From Hyphomonas sp. UBA5111 (lineage in GTDB: Bacteria; Pseudomonadota; Alphaproteobacteria; Caulobacterales; Hyphomonadaceae), in assembly GCA_002414505.1 (NCBI GenBank), contig DHZF01000138.1, positions 1 through 36,928 on the forward strand: 36,928 nucleotides of DNA, in the 5' to 3' direction. Shown piece by piece: positions 16,564 to 24,642 of the stretch; position 1 is the first letter of the stretch; each line of letters begins with the position of its first letter. The notes under the pieces were generated by a model. That model ran no database searches. It had not been told where the DNA came from and was given only the letters and a program-made list of their open reading frames with translations. The translations under genes and the position numbers were made by a program.

Positions 16564-17850
16564 ATGAGAATGAGTGAGGGGCAGACGATTCCACCAGATA
16601 TGTCCAGGCCAGACCGGCGCGGCGCCTTCTTCCTGCTATTCTTCTCCCTGATGGCCATCGGCGCCGGCAACACGATGCTGATTGCGGCCGTTCTGCCGCC
16701 CCTCACCCGGGAGATTGGCCTGCCGGATTGGATGGCCGGGGCCATTTTCGGCCTGTCTGCCTTGTGCTGGTCATTGATGTCGCCGTTCTGGGGCGGACGT
16801 TCCAATCGGTGGGGCAGGCGGCCCGTCGCCGCGCTGGGACTCGCCGGATACGGCATGTCCATGCTGCTACTATTCCTGACCGGGTGGCTGACCCTGACCG
16901 GCGTGCTGACCGGCACTTTCCTGATGTTCGCCTGCCTCGCCATGTCGCGCTCGATCTTCGGCTTGTTGGGCTCCGGCACCAACCCGGCCGCGCAGGCCTA
17001 TGTCGCCGACCGCACCAGCCAGGCTGAACGCCAATCCGAAATTGCCTTCATCACGTCCGGGTTCAGTGTTGGCACAGTTGTCGGCCCTGCCTTCGCCGCG
17101 GCGTTGGTGGCGACGCTCGGACTGCTCAGCCCGCTCCTCCTCACGGCAGTGATCGCCTTCACCATGTCGGCGATGATCTGGTTCCGCCTGCCGGAAGAGC
17201 GCGACCCGGTAACGGATGCCACGCAGTTCGACGAGATTCCCGGCGCACGGGGTCTGTGGCGGTCCGGGCCGGTCCTGCCTTTCCTTGTCTTTGCGGTCTG
17301 CCTGTCGCTGACGACCGGCGTCCTGACGCAGGTGTTCGTGTTCTCCGTGATGGACAAATTGGGGGTCTCCGGGAAGGAGGCCGCGCAATTCACCGGGCCT
17401 GCTTTCACCGTGGGCGCCTTGGCCGTGCTGTTGGCGCAACTCGTGCTGATCCCGCGCCTGAAACTGAAGAACAAGACGCTGATGTGGGGCGGGTGCCTGC
17501 CGCTGCTGGTCGGCGCCATCCTGATGGTGTTCGCGAATGATTATGCGAACCTGATCCTGGCCCAGTTCTGCATCGGCCTCGGGCAGGGGCTTGCGCGACC
17601 GGGCTTCTCCAGTGGCGCTTCGCTTGCTGTGTCACCTCAATTGCAGGGCAATGTCGCAGGCCTCGTGATTTCAGCCAATGGCATGGGCTTTATCATCACG
17701 CCGTTCTTCGGCCTGTTCGTCTACGAATATGTGAATCCGCACCTGCCGTTTATTTTCTGCGCAGGCTTGCTGACGTTCATGATCCTTTTCGCCCGGTTCG
17801 GGCTGAAGGATGGCGTCGGCGAACCGGATGAAGAGTTCGACGACGCCTGA
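16564..17850 (+). CDS. MFS transporter (drug:H+ antiporter-like)
   Basis: A twelve-helix major facilitator of 428 residues. The motif A region between helices 2 and 3 reads GGRSNRWGRRPVAALGLAGYG, as in TetA-like DHA1 exporters, and helix 5 carries a GFSVGTVVGPAFAAAL block resembling motif C of antiporters. The substrate is unknown. Upstream in-frame TTG at 16480 would add a charged, non-membrane tail, so ATG 16564 (or 16570) is preferred; neither has a strong ribosome binding site. The stop abuts the convergent transglycosylase stop, with no bases between. Confidence 0.85.
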   Translation: MRMSEGQTIPPDMSRPDRRGAFFLLFFSLMAIGAGNTMLIAAVLPPLTREIGLPDWMAGAIFGLSALCWSLMSPFWGGRSNRWGRRPVAALGLAGYGMSMLLLFLTGWLTLTGVLTGTFLMFACLAMSRSIFGLLGSGTNPAAQAYVADRTSQAERQSEIAFITSGFSVGTVVGPAFAAALVATLGLLSPLLLTAVIAFTMSAMIWFRLPEERDPVTDATQFDEIPGARGLWRSGPVLPFLVFAVCLSLTTGVLTQVFVFSVMDKLGVSGKEAAQFTGPAFTVGALAVLLAQLVLIPRLKLKNKTLMWGGCLPLLVGAILMVFANDYANLILAQFCIGLGQGLARPGFSSGASLAVSPQLQGNVAGLVISANGMGFIITPFFGLFVYEYVNPHLPFIFCAGLLTFMILFARFGLKDGVGEPDEEFDDA

Positions 17851-19194
17851 TCAGTTCGTGCCTGACGGGCTGGATGCAACGCCAACATTCGAGTCCGCAG
17901 TGACGAGCGCGAGCGCCTGTTTCGTCGGATAGCCGTCGGCGACAAGCCCTCGCGACTTCTGGAATGCCTGCAGGGCGCCTTTGGTCTTGCGGCCCGGGAT
18001 GCCGTCCACGCCTCCGGCGTCAAAGCCCTGCGTATTCAGGGCGGCTTGCAGGATCTTGATCTCGCTCACGGTGAGGGGCGTCAGATGCGTGGGCCATGAG
18101 GCCACCGGTCCGCGTTGCCCGCCCATCGCATCGCCGGACAGGCCGACGGCGAACGCATAGGAGTCGGCATTGTTGTAGGTCTTGAAGGCCTTGAAATTAT
18201 TGAACAGCAGATATTTCGGGCCTTCCGCGCCAGCTGGTAGCCAAAGCTCGGCGTAATTGGCGCCACCTGTCTCGAAGGCTCCGCCCCGCGCGGGCACGAG
18301 GCCGGCGCTTGCCCAGGTTTCGATCCGGCGTTCATTGCCGTCTGCGAGGCCAAAATCGAACCCGGTGCGCGCGAGCACTTCAATGCCCCAGGGCTGGTTC
18401 AGCGTGTAGCCGGAGTGGGCAAGGTAGTTTGCCGTCGAGGCCAGCGCGTCGGCTTCGTTTTCCCAGATGTCCTTCTTGCCATCGCCATCGAAGTCTTCGG
18501 CATAAGCGATGAAAGTTGAGGGCATGAACTGGGTGTGGCCCATGGCGCCTGCCCATCCGGCGGTGAGATCGTCGCGGTCGGCGTCCCCTTGTTCAAGGAT
18601 CTTCATCAGGGAGAACAATTCGCGCTCAGCCAAGCTCTGCCTGCGGCCTTCCACAGCCATATTGGCGAGGACGTTCGGTGCATCGAAATTCCCTTTGACG
18701 GCGCCGAAGCTCGTTTCCATGCCCCAAATCGCGACGATGGCTTCGCGGTCGACGTCATAGGCAGCTTCAAGCGCATCGAACAGGGCCGGGTTTTCCGCGA
18801 GGCGCGAGGCACCGGTCCGGATGCGGCTGTCGCTCATCGGCACGCGCAGATAGTCCCAGATCGGCTTTGCGAATTCGGCCTGGTCCTCGATCCCGGTCTG
18901 AGCAGGCTGGAAACTCGAGCCCAGCCAGAGCTCCAATGGGGAAATTCCTGCCAGGACAGATTTCACGACTTCGCGGTCATGTCCGGCTGCAAGCGCCTTT
19001 GCCGAGAAGACGGTGCGCCATGTGTCCATGCCGGCATGGCCCGAGGAGGCGTAGGTGATGGGGCCGGTTTCGGGGGCAGGGGCAGTGATCGGCGGCGGCG
19101 CAGCCTGACCCGGAGTGTGGGCGCAGGCCGCAACAAGCGCAGTCATCGCCGCGGCCGCAACAATATGGGAGCGCCTCAGCGCAAACTGTACCAT
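17851..19194 (-). CDS. MltB-family lytic murein transglycosylase with peptidoglycan-binding domain
   Basis: The 447-residue lipoprotein cleaves peptidoglycan glycan strands with formation of 1,6-anhydro ends. The signal peptide ends LVAAC with Cys24. The SLT_2 catalytic domain includes AIWGMETSFG with catalytic Glu160, then AGWAGAMGHTQFMPSTF and FDGDGKKDIW. A PG_binding_1 domain occupies the last about 65 residues (ILQAALNTQGFDAGGVDGIPGRKT). The ORF could be extended to 19461, but ATG 19194 has AGGAG at 9-base spacing and begins exactly at the signal peptide. It is divergent from rpmJ. Confidence 0.93.
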   Translation of the reverse strand: MVQFALRRSHIVAAAAMTALVAACAHTPGQAAPPPITAPAPETGPITYASSGHAGMDTWRTVFSAKALAAGHDREVVKSVLAGISPLELWLGSSFQPAQTGIEDQAEFAKPIWDYLRVPMSDSRIRTGASRLAENPALFDALEAAYDVDREAIVAIWGMETSFGAVKGNFDAPNVLANMAVEGRRQSLAERELFSLMKILEQGDADRDDLTAGWAGAMGHTQFMPSTFIAYAEDFDGDGKKDIWENEADALASTANYLAHSGYTLNQPWGIEVLARTGFDFGLADGNERRIETWASAGLVPARGGAFETGGANYAELWLPAGAEGPKYLLFNNFKAFKTYNNADSYAFAVGLSGDAMGGQRGPVASWPTHLTPLTVSEIKILQAALNTQGFDAGGVDGIPGRKTKGALQAFQKSRGLVADGYPTKQALALVTADSNVGVASSPSGTN

Positions 19195-19237
19195 TCTACC
19201 AGCTCCTGAAACTGCACGTTCATGACAGCGTGCAACC

Positions 19238-19243
19238 TTGACT
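19238..19243 (+). promoter_or_regulatory. Possible -35 element for rpmJ
   Basis: TTGACT lies 63 bases before the rpmJ start in the 111-base divergent gap. No convincing -10 box is found at standard spacing (19261-19266 is TACCCG), so only the -35-like element is reported. Confidence 0.25.
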
Positions 19244-19305
19244 CTTCTTACCGGATTCATTACCCGCTCCGCTTTCCAATTCCTTATGATCCACAGGCTA
19301 GGCCC

Positions 19306-19431
19306 ATGAAAGTCCGCTCGTCTCTCAAATCGCTCAAGTCGCGCCACCGCGACTGCAAGATCGTGCGCCGCAAGGGCCGCGTTTACGTCATCAACAAGAC
19401 TGACCCCCGCTTCAAAGCAAAGCAGGGCTGA
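19306..19431 (+). CDS. rpmJ: 50S ribosomal protein L36, zinc-free form
   Basis: A 41-residue basic protein beginning [20 protein letters not shown] and ending with the [17 protein letters not shown] block typical of L36. Only one cysteine remains, so the Cys3-His zinc site of the C+ form is absent; this C-minus form is usual in alphaproteobacteria. The protein binds 23S rRNA late in 50S assembly. The longer ORF from 19222 is not used because the conserved protein begins at ATG 19306, with AGG 4 bases upstream. Confidence 0.95.
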   Translation: MKVRSSLKSLKSRHRDCKIVRRKGRVYVINKTDPRFKAKQG

Positions 19432-19462
19432 CGTGAACATGAACAGGCAATGAGGCGGCACT

Positions 19463-20071
19463 ATGGCTGCTGAAATTGCCCTGTTCGACCTTGGGCATGT
19501 GGTCCTTGATTGGGACCCTGCACGACTCTACGCGAAGATCATTGATACGCAGCAGGAACGCGAGACGTTCCTGACGGATATCTGCAACATGACGTGGCAT
19601 ACGCGACATGATGCCGGCGCCAGCTTTGCTGACAATGCGGCCGACCTGATCCGGCAATACCCCCATTACGAATCGGAAATCCTCGCCTGGGGCCGACGAT
19701 GGATGGAGATGTTTGACGGCTATACGGATGGCACAGCCGAGTTGATTGAGCGGCTGGATGCTCGGCAGGTGCCGCTTTACGCACTTTCCAACATGCCGGC
19801 AGAGCCGTGGCAGGAGATGCTTGACGCATTCGAGATTCTGCGACGGTTTCGCCATGTCGTCGTGTCCGGCCAGGTCGGCTTGATCAAGCCTGGTGCCGCC
19901 ATTTACCACCATACCCTCGAGAAGATGGGGCATCCTGCCCCTGAAACGGTTCTCTTCATTGACAACAGCCTGCCGAATGTCGATGCGGCCGATGCCTTGG
20001 GATTCCGGACGCATCACTTCAAGCATGCGCAGGGCCTGGAAGAGGCATTGGTGCGTGAAGGCCTGCTCTGA
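19463..20071 (+). CDS. HAD-superfamily hydrolase (YihX-like)
   Basis: A 202-residue haloacid dehalogenase-type phosphatase. Motif I is ALFDLGHVVLDWDP with the nucleophile Asp in FDLG; the second aspartate of the usual DxD is replaced by Gly, as in the FDLGNV form of E. coli YihX. Motif II is LSNMPAEPW, motif III is Lys in GLIKPGAAIYHH, and motif IV is LFIDNSLPNVDAA. A helical C1 cap lies at about 15-90. The substrate is probably a small phosphorylated metabolite. AGGCGG precedes ATG 19463, which lies 31 bases after rpmJ. Confidence 0.88.
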   Translation: MAAEIALFDLGHVVLDWDPARLYAKIIDTQQERETFLTDICNMTWHTRHDAGASFADNAADLIRQYPHYESEILAWGRRWMEMFDGYTDGTAELIERLDARQVPLYALSNMPAEPWQEMLDAFEILRRFRHVVVSGQVGLIKPGAAIYHHTLEKMGHPAPETVLFIDNSLPNVDAADALGFRTHHFKHAQGLEEALVREGLL

Positions 20072-20119
20072 CAGCAAGTTGAGGTTGCCGCGCCCGTTGC
20101 ACGGCATAATATCGGATTG

Positions 20120-20650
20120 ATGATAAGAGCGCTCCTCCTGGCAGTCCTGTTTCTTGCGGGTGCGGCACATGCCGAGCCATCTGACGAGATGTTCGAGAAA
20201 CTGCGTAATGCCCCCAGCGACAGCGAAGCCAATGATGTCGCCATGGACATCTGGGCGTCATGGATGGAATCCGGGTCTCCGACCGTGGATGTCATCATGG
20301 AGCGCGGCGTCGATGCCCAGACCGCTGGCGATTTCGAGACCGCGCGCGCTTTTTATGACCGCGCCATCCTGATCAAGCCTGACTATCCTGAAGCGTGGAA
20401 CCGTCGGGCCTCGATTTTCATGATGAGTGAGAATTATCCCGAAGCGTTGAGAGACCTGAACGAGACGCTTCGGCTGGAGCCGCGCCATTTCGGCGCGTGG
20501 TCCGGGCTCGGCATGATGTTCGAAAGCATGGGGTCTCCGAAACACGCGCTGGAAGCCTATCGCGAAGCCATCAATATACATCCCCGCATGCAACAGGCGC
20601 TGGTCGCGGAAAAGCGGCTGTCCAAGCTGGCTGAAGGCCAGGGCCTTTGA
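20120..20650 (+). CDS. Secreted TPR protein
   Basis: The 176-residue product has a cleavable signal peptide (RALLLAVLFLAGAAHA, cut before EPSDE) and about three tetratricopeptide repeats from residue 60 on, for example GDFETARAFYDRAILIKPDYPEAW, EALRDLNETLRLEP and HALEAYREAINIHP. It should be a periplasmic protein-interaction factor. A TTG lies just upstream in frame, but ATG 20120 starts the signal peptide directly. Its stop overlaps the start of the downstream hydrolase gene. Confidence 0.82.
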   Translation: MIRALLLAVLFLAGAAHAEPSDEMFEKLRNAPSDSEANDVAMDIWASWMESGSPTVDVIMERGVDAQTAGDFETARAFYDRAILIKPDYPEAWNRRASIFMMSENYPEALRDLNETLRLEPRHFGAWSGLGMMFESMGSPKHALEAYREAINIHPRMQQALVAEKRLSKLAEGQGL

Positions 20651-21585
20651 GGCGGATGCTCACGGCAACAGCCCTTGGCATCTGCGCGATTGGCACCGGG
20701 GCCTGCGTGACCAGCACAGCCTACAAGAACAAGGTCGAAGCGGCATACCCGCCGATTGGCCAGGCCGTGGCGGTTGGTGGCGAAACCGTCCATGTCATCC
20801 AGGAAGGGCAGGCGGGGCCACCTGTCCTGATGATCCACGGCGCCAGCGCGAATGCGCGCGAATTCACCTGGACCCTCGCGCCCCGGCTGGAAAACACGCA
20901 TCGCGTCTTCATGGCGGATCGGCCCGGGCATGGCTATTCGGGGCGTCCGGAGAATGCACACAATCTCGGCGTTCAGGCGGCCCAGATGGCAGGCGTTCTC
21001 GATGCCCTCGCGCCCGGGGAAAAGACTGTCCTTGTCGGCCATTCCTTTGGCGGAGCGGTGGCCCTTCGTGTGGCGCTCGACCGGCCTGATCTCGTCAAGG
21101 CACTCGTCCTGCTTGCGCCTGTGACCCATGAGTGGGGCGGCGGCGGGCAGGCTTGGTACAATTCCTTCGCCGCCCCGCCTCTGGTGGGGCCGGTGTTCAG
21201 CCAGCTTTTGCCCTTGGTCGGTCCGGGCCAGCTCGGCAATGGCATCGACGGCGTCTTTGATCCGGCGCCTGCGCCTGAAAACTATTCCGAGAATTCCGCT
21301 ATCGGGCTTCTGTTCCGTCCGCCAAACTTCCGGGCCAATGCGCGTGACGTGAAAGCGCTGGAGGACCAGCTGGCTGCGCAATCGAAGCGCTATGGCGAAT
21401 TGGACATGCCGATTACCGTGTTTTCCGGCAGTGGCGACACGGTGATTTCCCCGAAGCTCCATGTCGGCCAACTGAAGAAACAGGTGGCCGTCAATCTGGT
21501 GATCCTGCCGCAGGAAGGGCACATGCCGCATCATGGCGAGGGGGAAGCTGTTGCTGACGCCATTCGCCGTCTGGCCAGCGAGTGA
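20647..21585 (+). CDS. Alpha/beta hydrolase, probable lipoprotein
   Basis: A serine hydrolase of about 312 residues. The oxyanion block is MIHGASANAREF, the nucleophile elbow GHSFGG has Ser133, the acid is in SGSGDTVISP, and the histidine is in QEGHMPHH. Substrate is unknown. The start is debatable: TTG 20647 overlaps the TPR stop (TTGA) and gives a signal starting MRRMLTAT with two arginines, while ATG 20656 lacks any positive charge before the hydrophobic stretch. The TTG start is therefore preferred. A weak lipobox (GTGAC, Cys20) suggests lipid attachment. Confidence 0.82.
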   Translation: MRRMLTATALGICAIGTGACVTSTAYKNKVEAAYPPIGQAVAVGGETVHVIQEGQAGPPVLMIHGASANAREFTWTLAPRLENTHRVFMADRPGHGYSGRPENAHNLGVQAAQMAGVLDALAPGEKTVLVGHSFGGAVALRVALDRPDLVKALVLLAPVTHEWGGGGQAWYNSFAAPPLVGPVFSQLLPLVGPGQLGNGIDGVFDPAPAPENYSENSAIGLLFRPPNFRANARDVKALEDQLAAQSKRYGELDMPITVFSGSGDTVISPKLHVGQLKKQVAVNLVILPQEGHMPHHGEGEAVADAIRRLASE

Positions 21586-21639
21586 AACTCCCGCTAAGAC
21601 GCGCCTTCTTTTCTGATCCCGATTCCCAAGGAGCCTCTC

Positions 21640-21903
21640 ATGGACGACGAAGCCTCGATCACCCATCTCACCGAAGCGACCCGCGAGAAACTCCGCCAGA
21701 CCGTCGCCAAGATCGAGCGTCTGGAAGAGGAGAAGAAAGAGGTCGCCGAGCAGATCAAGGAAATCTACGCTGAAGCCAAGGCCTTCGGCTTTGACACCAA
21801 GGCCCTGCGCCAGGTGATCAAGCTGCGCAAGGTCGACCGGGCTGAGCGTGAAGAACAGGAAATGGTGCTCGACACTTACCTGCTGGCCCTCGGCGAAGCC
21901 TGA
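21640..21903 (+). CDS. gapR: GapR family nucleoid-associated protein (DUF2312)
   Basis: This 87-residue coiled-coil protein belongs to the DUF2312/UPF0335 family, whose Caulobacter member GapR binds AT-rich, overtwisted DNA and aids chromosome replication and topology control. The core KLRQTVAKIERLEEEKKEVAEQIKEIYAEAKAFGFD and the following KALRQVIKLRKVD are intact. A strong AAGGAG sits 6 bases before ATG 21640. No intergenic terminator is visible before it, so it may also be read from the upstream hydrolase. Confidence 0.92.
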   Translation: MDDEASITHLTEATREKLRQTVAKIERLEEEKKEVAEQIKEIYAEAKAFGFDTKALRQVIKLRKVDRAEREEQEMVLDTYLLALGEA

Positions 21904-21945
21904 GCGGGTTTGCCTCCGGCACAATAATCACCATATTCTCTGCTC

Positions 21946-22467
21946 ATGGGCCGAGAAGTCGACGAACGCAAGAAACGCGCGGCGCTCCGTAAACTACGGA
22001 AGGCGGCAGCGTTGGCTGAGCAGGGGCTCGGCCCGCCCTTGTCTGACTGGGAAAAGCAATTCCTTGAAGAGGTCGAAGAGCGGATCGAGACCTATGGGTC
22101 CGCGTTCGCGGATCCTTTGAAGGGGAGTGACGGCGAAGCGCTGTCCAGCCTCCAGCAGATGAAACTGAAAGAGATCGACAAGAAGGCGCGCGGCAAGGCG
22201 AAGACCGGCTTTGGCGGAAAGAAAAAGACCAGCAGTTTCAACAAGCGGCCAACACCGCGTGTGCGCCAGCTGGACGATGATCTTGTTGATGACGACCCTA
22301 CGCCCCCAACACCGGAGCCGCCTGTGCGGAGTGCGCCAAAACTGGTGCGCGCGTCAGACTTGAAACCGCCGGATCCGAAACCGCCAATGGAGGAAGCTCC
22401 CCAAGTCGAGCCTCCGAAGAAGCGCACGGCCTTCCGTGTCATTGAGGGCGGAAAGCAGACCGAGTAA
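21946..22467 (+). CDS. Charged conserved hypothetical protein downstream of gapR
   Basis: A 173-residue soluble protein. Residues 1-45 are a basic and acidic helix (EVDERKKRAALRKLRKAAAL), residues about 60-90 form another helix with LSSLQQMKLKEIDKKARGKAK, and the rest is proline-rich and disordered (DDDPTPPTPEPPV) and ends with a short FRVIEGG motif. I do not recognise a named family, although the composition recalls small uncharacterised alphaproteobacterial proteins. It begins 42 bases after gapR and may share its transcript. No function can be assigned. Confidence 0.7.
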   Translation: MGREVDERKKRAALRKLRKAAALAEQGLGPPLSDWEKQFLEEVEERIETYGSAFADPLKGSDGEALSSLQQMKLKEIDKKARGKAKTGFGGKKKTSSFNKRPTPRVRQLDDDLVDDDPTPPTPEPPVRSAPKLVRASDLKPPDPKPPMEEAPQVEPPKKRTAFRVIEGGKQTE

Positions 22468-22528
22468 ACCCAAAGCCGAGTTTGGTGCGTATAGTTTCCT
22501 GGTTCCCGAAATTGGAAGGACAACTCGC

Positions 22529-23389
22529 ATGAAGACGGTTGTGATCACAGGCGCATCGACTGGTATTGGCGAAGCGACAGCGCTCTACCTCGCCAAGCAT
22601 GGCTGGTGCGTCTATGCGGGCGTGCGCAAGCAGGCGGATGCCGACGCGCTCCGTGCCAGTTCGGAAGGCGATATCCGTCCGCTGATCCTGGACGTGACCA
22701 AGCAGGATCAGGTGGACGCCGCCGTGCGGGAAGTGTCCGCGGCGCTGAAGGGCGAGACGCTGACCGGCCTCGTCAACAATGCCGGCATCGCGAATATGGG
22801 TCCGTTGGCGATCCAGCCACTGGATGAGTTCAAGGCCCACTTCGACGTCAACGTCTTTGGCCTGTTGCGCGCCTCTCAAGCCTTTGGACCGCTATTGGGT
22901 ATGGACCCTGACCGGACAGGCGAGCCCGGCCGGATCATCAACATAACCAGTGTCGGCGGCCGCATATCCTCGCCGTTTCTCGGGGCTTACACCGCCACCA
23001 AGCACGCCGTCGAAGCCATGACGGATTCGCTGCGCCGGGAACTCGTCATTTTCGGAATTGATGCCATCGCCGTCGGGCCGGGCTCCGTGAAGACACCGAT
23101 CTGGGATAAGGCCGAAGAGGCAAACGCCGATGGCGCGTATGCTGACAGCGCCTGGTCGAGCGCCCTGAAAGAATTTGAACAGGTCATGCTGAAAGGCGGC
23201 CGGGACGGCCTGCCGCCAGAGCAGATTGCCAAGACGATCGAGATTGCACTGGAGGACGCGACGCCGCGTGCCCGCTATGCGCCGGTGCCGAACAAGCTGA
23301 CCAATTGGTATGTTCCGACCCTCCTGCCCAAGCGCATGCTGGACGGCGTGTTCTGGAAACGCTTCGGCATGAAGAAGCGTGGCAAGTAA
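22529..23389 (+). CDS. SDR family NAD(P)-dependent oxidoreductase
   Basis: The 286-residue classical short-chain dehydrogenase has the cofactor motif TGASTGIG at residues 7-14, the NNAG motif in VNNAGIA, and the catalytic Ser (NITSVGG), Tyr and Lys in the AYTATKHAVE segment. Substrate cannot be read; the C-terminus with a WYVPTLLPKRMLD block resembles enzymes acting on lipophilic alcohols or retinoid-like compounds. AAGGA lies 8 bases before ATG 22529, which is clearly better than the longer in-frame ORF beginning at 22436. Confidence 0.88.
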   Translation: MKTVVITGASTGIGEATALYLAKHGWCVYAGVRKQADADALRASSEGDIRPLILDVTKQDQVDAAVREVSAALKGETLTGLVNNAGIANMGPLAIQPLDEFKAHFDVNVFGLLRASQAFGPLLGMDPDRTGEPGRIINITSVGGRISSPFLGAYTATKHAVEAMTDSLRRELVIFGIDAIAVGPGSVKTPIWDKAEEANADGAYADSAWSSALKEFEQVMLKGGRDGLPPEQIAKTIEIALEDATPRARYAPVPNKLTNWYVPTLLPKRMLDGVFWKRFGMKKRGK

Positions 23390-23400
23390 ATTTTCGCGCG

Positions 23401-23411
23401 GCCATTGACGG
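23401..23411 (+). promoter_or_regulatory. Possible -35 region, shared 11-mer with the P-II promoter
   Basis: GCCATTGACGG contains the -35-like TTGACG, 55 bases before the second SDR start. It is identical to 8779-8789 upstream of the P-II gene. No good -10 box is seen at 16-18 bases. Confidence 0.25.
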
Positions 23412-23465
23412 ACCGCGGGGAAGGCGCGCGCATTCTCCTGAAAACAGAACGGGAGGAATAACCAC

Positions 23466-24338
23466 ATGGCCAATCTGGACGGCAAGGTCGCCATCATCAC
23501 GGGCGGCGCCAGCGGCATTGGGCTTGCGGGCGTCGAGACATTCGTCGCAGCGGGCGCGAAAGTCGTGGCAGGAGATATCCAGGACGAAAAAGGCCAGGCG
23601 CTGCAGACGCGCTTTGGTGACGACAAGGTCCTGTTCGTCCATTGCGATGTGACGGACATGGCTGATCTTGAAGGCATCATGGGCAAGGCCGTCGATCATT
23701 TCGGACGTCTCGACATTCTCTGGAACAATGCGGGCCATGGTGGAACGCCCGATACGGTCGAAGAACTGGATCTCGACGCCTATGACCAGACCATGACGCT
23801 GCTGCTGAAGCAGGTCTTCGCGGGCACCAAATTCGCGATCCCGCACATGAAGGAACATGGCGGGTCGATTATCAACACGTCCTCCATCAGCGCCGTCTGC
23901 GCCGGTTATGCGCCGATCACTTATTCGGTTGCCAAGAAAGGCGTTGCCCATTTCTCGAAAGTGGCAGCCGCAGAACTCGCAAAGTACGGCATCCGTGTGA
24001 ATGCGGTCCTGCCGGGTTTCATTGCCACCTCGATCTTTGGCGCCTCGCTTGGCTTGTCGCGCGAGCAGGCAGACCAGATGGCGGCGATGCTTGTAGACGC
24101 AGGCGGCAGCATGCAGCCGGCCGGCCGGGTCGGGAAGGGTGAAGACATTGCCGAAATGGCCGCGTTCCTCGCCTCCGATGCGGCGAGCTTCATTACGGGC
24201 GGGGAATTCCTCGTCGATGGCGGCATGACGGTCGGTCCGCGCCATTCCTGGGACGAGACCGCCGGTGGACCCTTGCTGGACGCGCTTGGTATCACGCCGG
24301 AACAGGCTGAACAGATGCGGGAACAGATGGCGGGCTAG
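23466..24338 (+). CDS. SDR family oxidoreductase (FabG-like)
   Basis: A 290-residue classical short-chain dehydrogenase with TGGASGIG at residues 13-20, WNNAGHGG, catalytic NTSSISA Ser, YSVAKKG Tyr/Lys, and the IRVNAVLPGFI and TGGEFLVDGGMT signatures of FabG-like enzymes. An extra C-terminal tail (LLDALGITPEQAEQMREQMAG) extends it beyond the usual 250 residues. Substrate is unknown. The ribosome binding site GGGAGGA lies 8 bases before ATG 23466, among the strongest in the window. The preceding SDR gene is on the same strand, but a 76-base gap with a possible promoter separates them. Confidence 0.9.
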   Translation: MANLDGKVAIITGGASGIGLAGVETFVAAGAKVVAGDIQDEKGQALQTRFGDDKVLFVHCDVTDMADLEGIMGKAVDHFGRLDILWNNAGHGGTPDTVEELDLDAYDQTMTLLLKQVFAGTKFAIPHMKEHGGSIINTSSISAVCAGYAPITYSVAKKGVAHFSKVAAAELAKYGIRVNAVLPGFIATSIFGASLGLSREQADQMAAMLVDAGGSMQPAGRVGKGEDIAEMAAFLASDAASFITGGEFLVDGGMTVGPRHSWDETAGGPLLDALGITPEQAEQMREQMAG

Positions 24339-24354
24339 AGCGGTTGATGGGGCG

Positions 24355-24642
24355 CTACGGGTCTTCCGTCAGCGCCTCAAGACCCGGGATGGCCTCCACT
24401 TTCTGGAGCAGGGCGGGCAGCGTTTTCGCGCGGGCGACCGGGCGGCCCCGCTCGTCCGCTATTACGAATCCGGTTTTTGACTTACTGAGAGGAAATCGGC
24501 GCCAATGGGCGCGGGTCCTGAAAATCCAGACCTGGTCAGGTTCGCGCCCCGATGCGGCCCAGCCGGTCCACATATGATCGGCAGGCAATTCCCGCCAAAG
24601 GCGGTCGATCTCGTCAATTTCGGAAGGCGTAAAACAGCCCAT
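24355..24642 (-). CDS. Small hypothetical protein
   Basis: The 95-residue predicted protein has a conserved-looking core with several tryptophans (WRELPADHMWTGWAASG, VWIFRTRAHWRRFPL) and a C-terminal helix. No signal peptide or membrane segment is present. I do not recognise a family. GGGGCGAG lies 6 bases upstream of its ATG. Its start codon overlaps the start codon of the divergent EamA gene within the tetramer CATG (24640-24643), leaving no intergenic promoter space. It converges on the SDR gene with a 16-base gap. Confidence 0.65.
   Translation of the reverse strand: MGCFTPSEIDEIDRLWRELPADHMWTGWAASGREPDQVWIFRTRAHWRRFPLSKSKTGFVIADERGRPVARAKTLPALLQKVEAIPGLEALTEDP

Noticed and set aside
17848..17853. 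TGATCA palindrome where the MFS and transglycosylase genes meet
   Set aside because: It simply reflects two abutting convergent stop codons; too short to mean anything more.
19195..19461. Extended start of the transglycosylase gene over rpmJ
   Set aside because: The 89 extra residues have no conserved features, cover rpmJ on the other strand, and precede a perfect signal peptide with its own AGGAG site.
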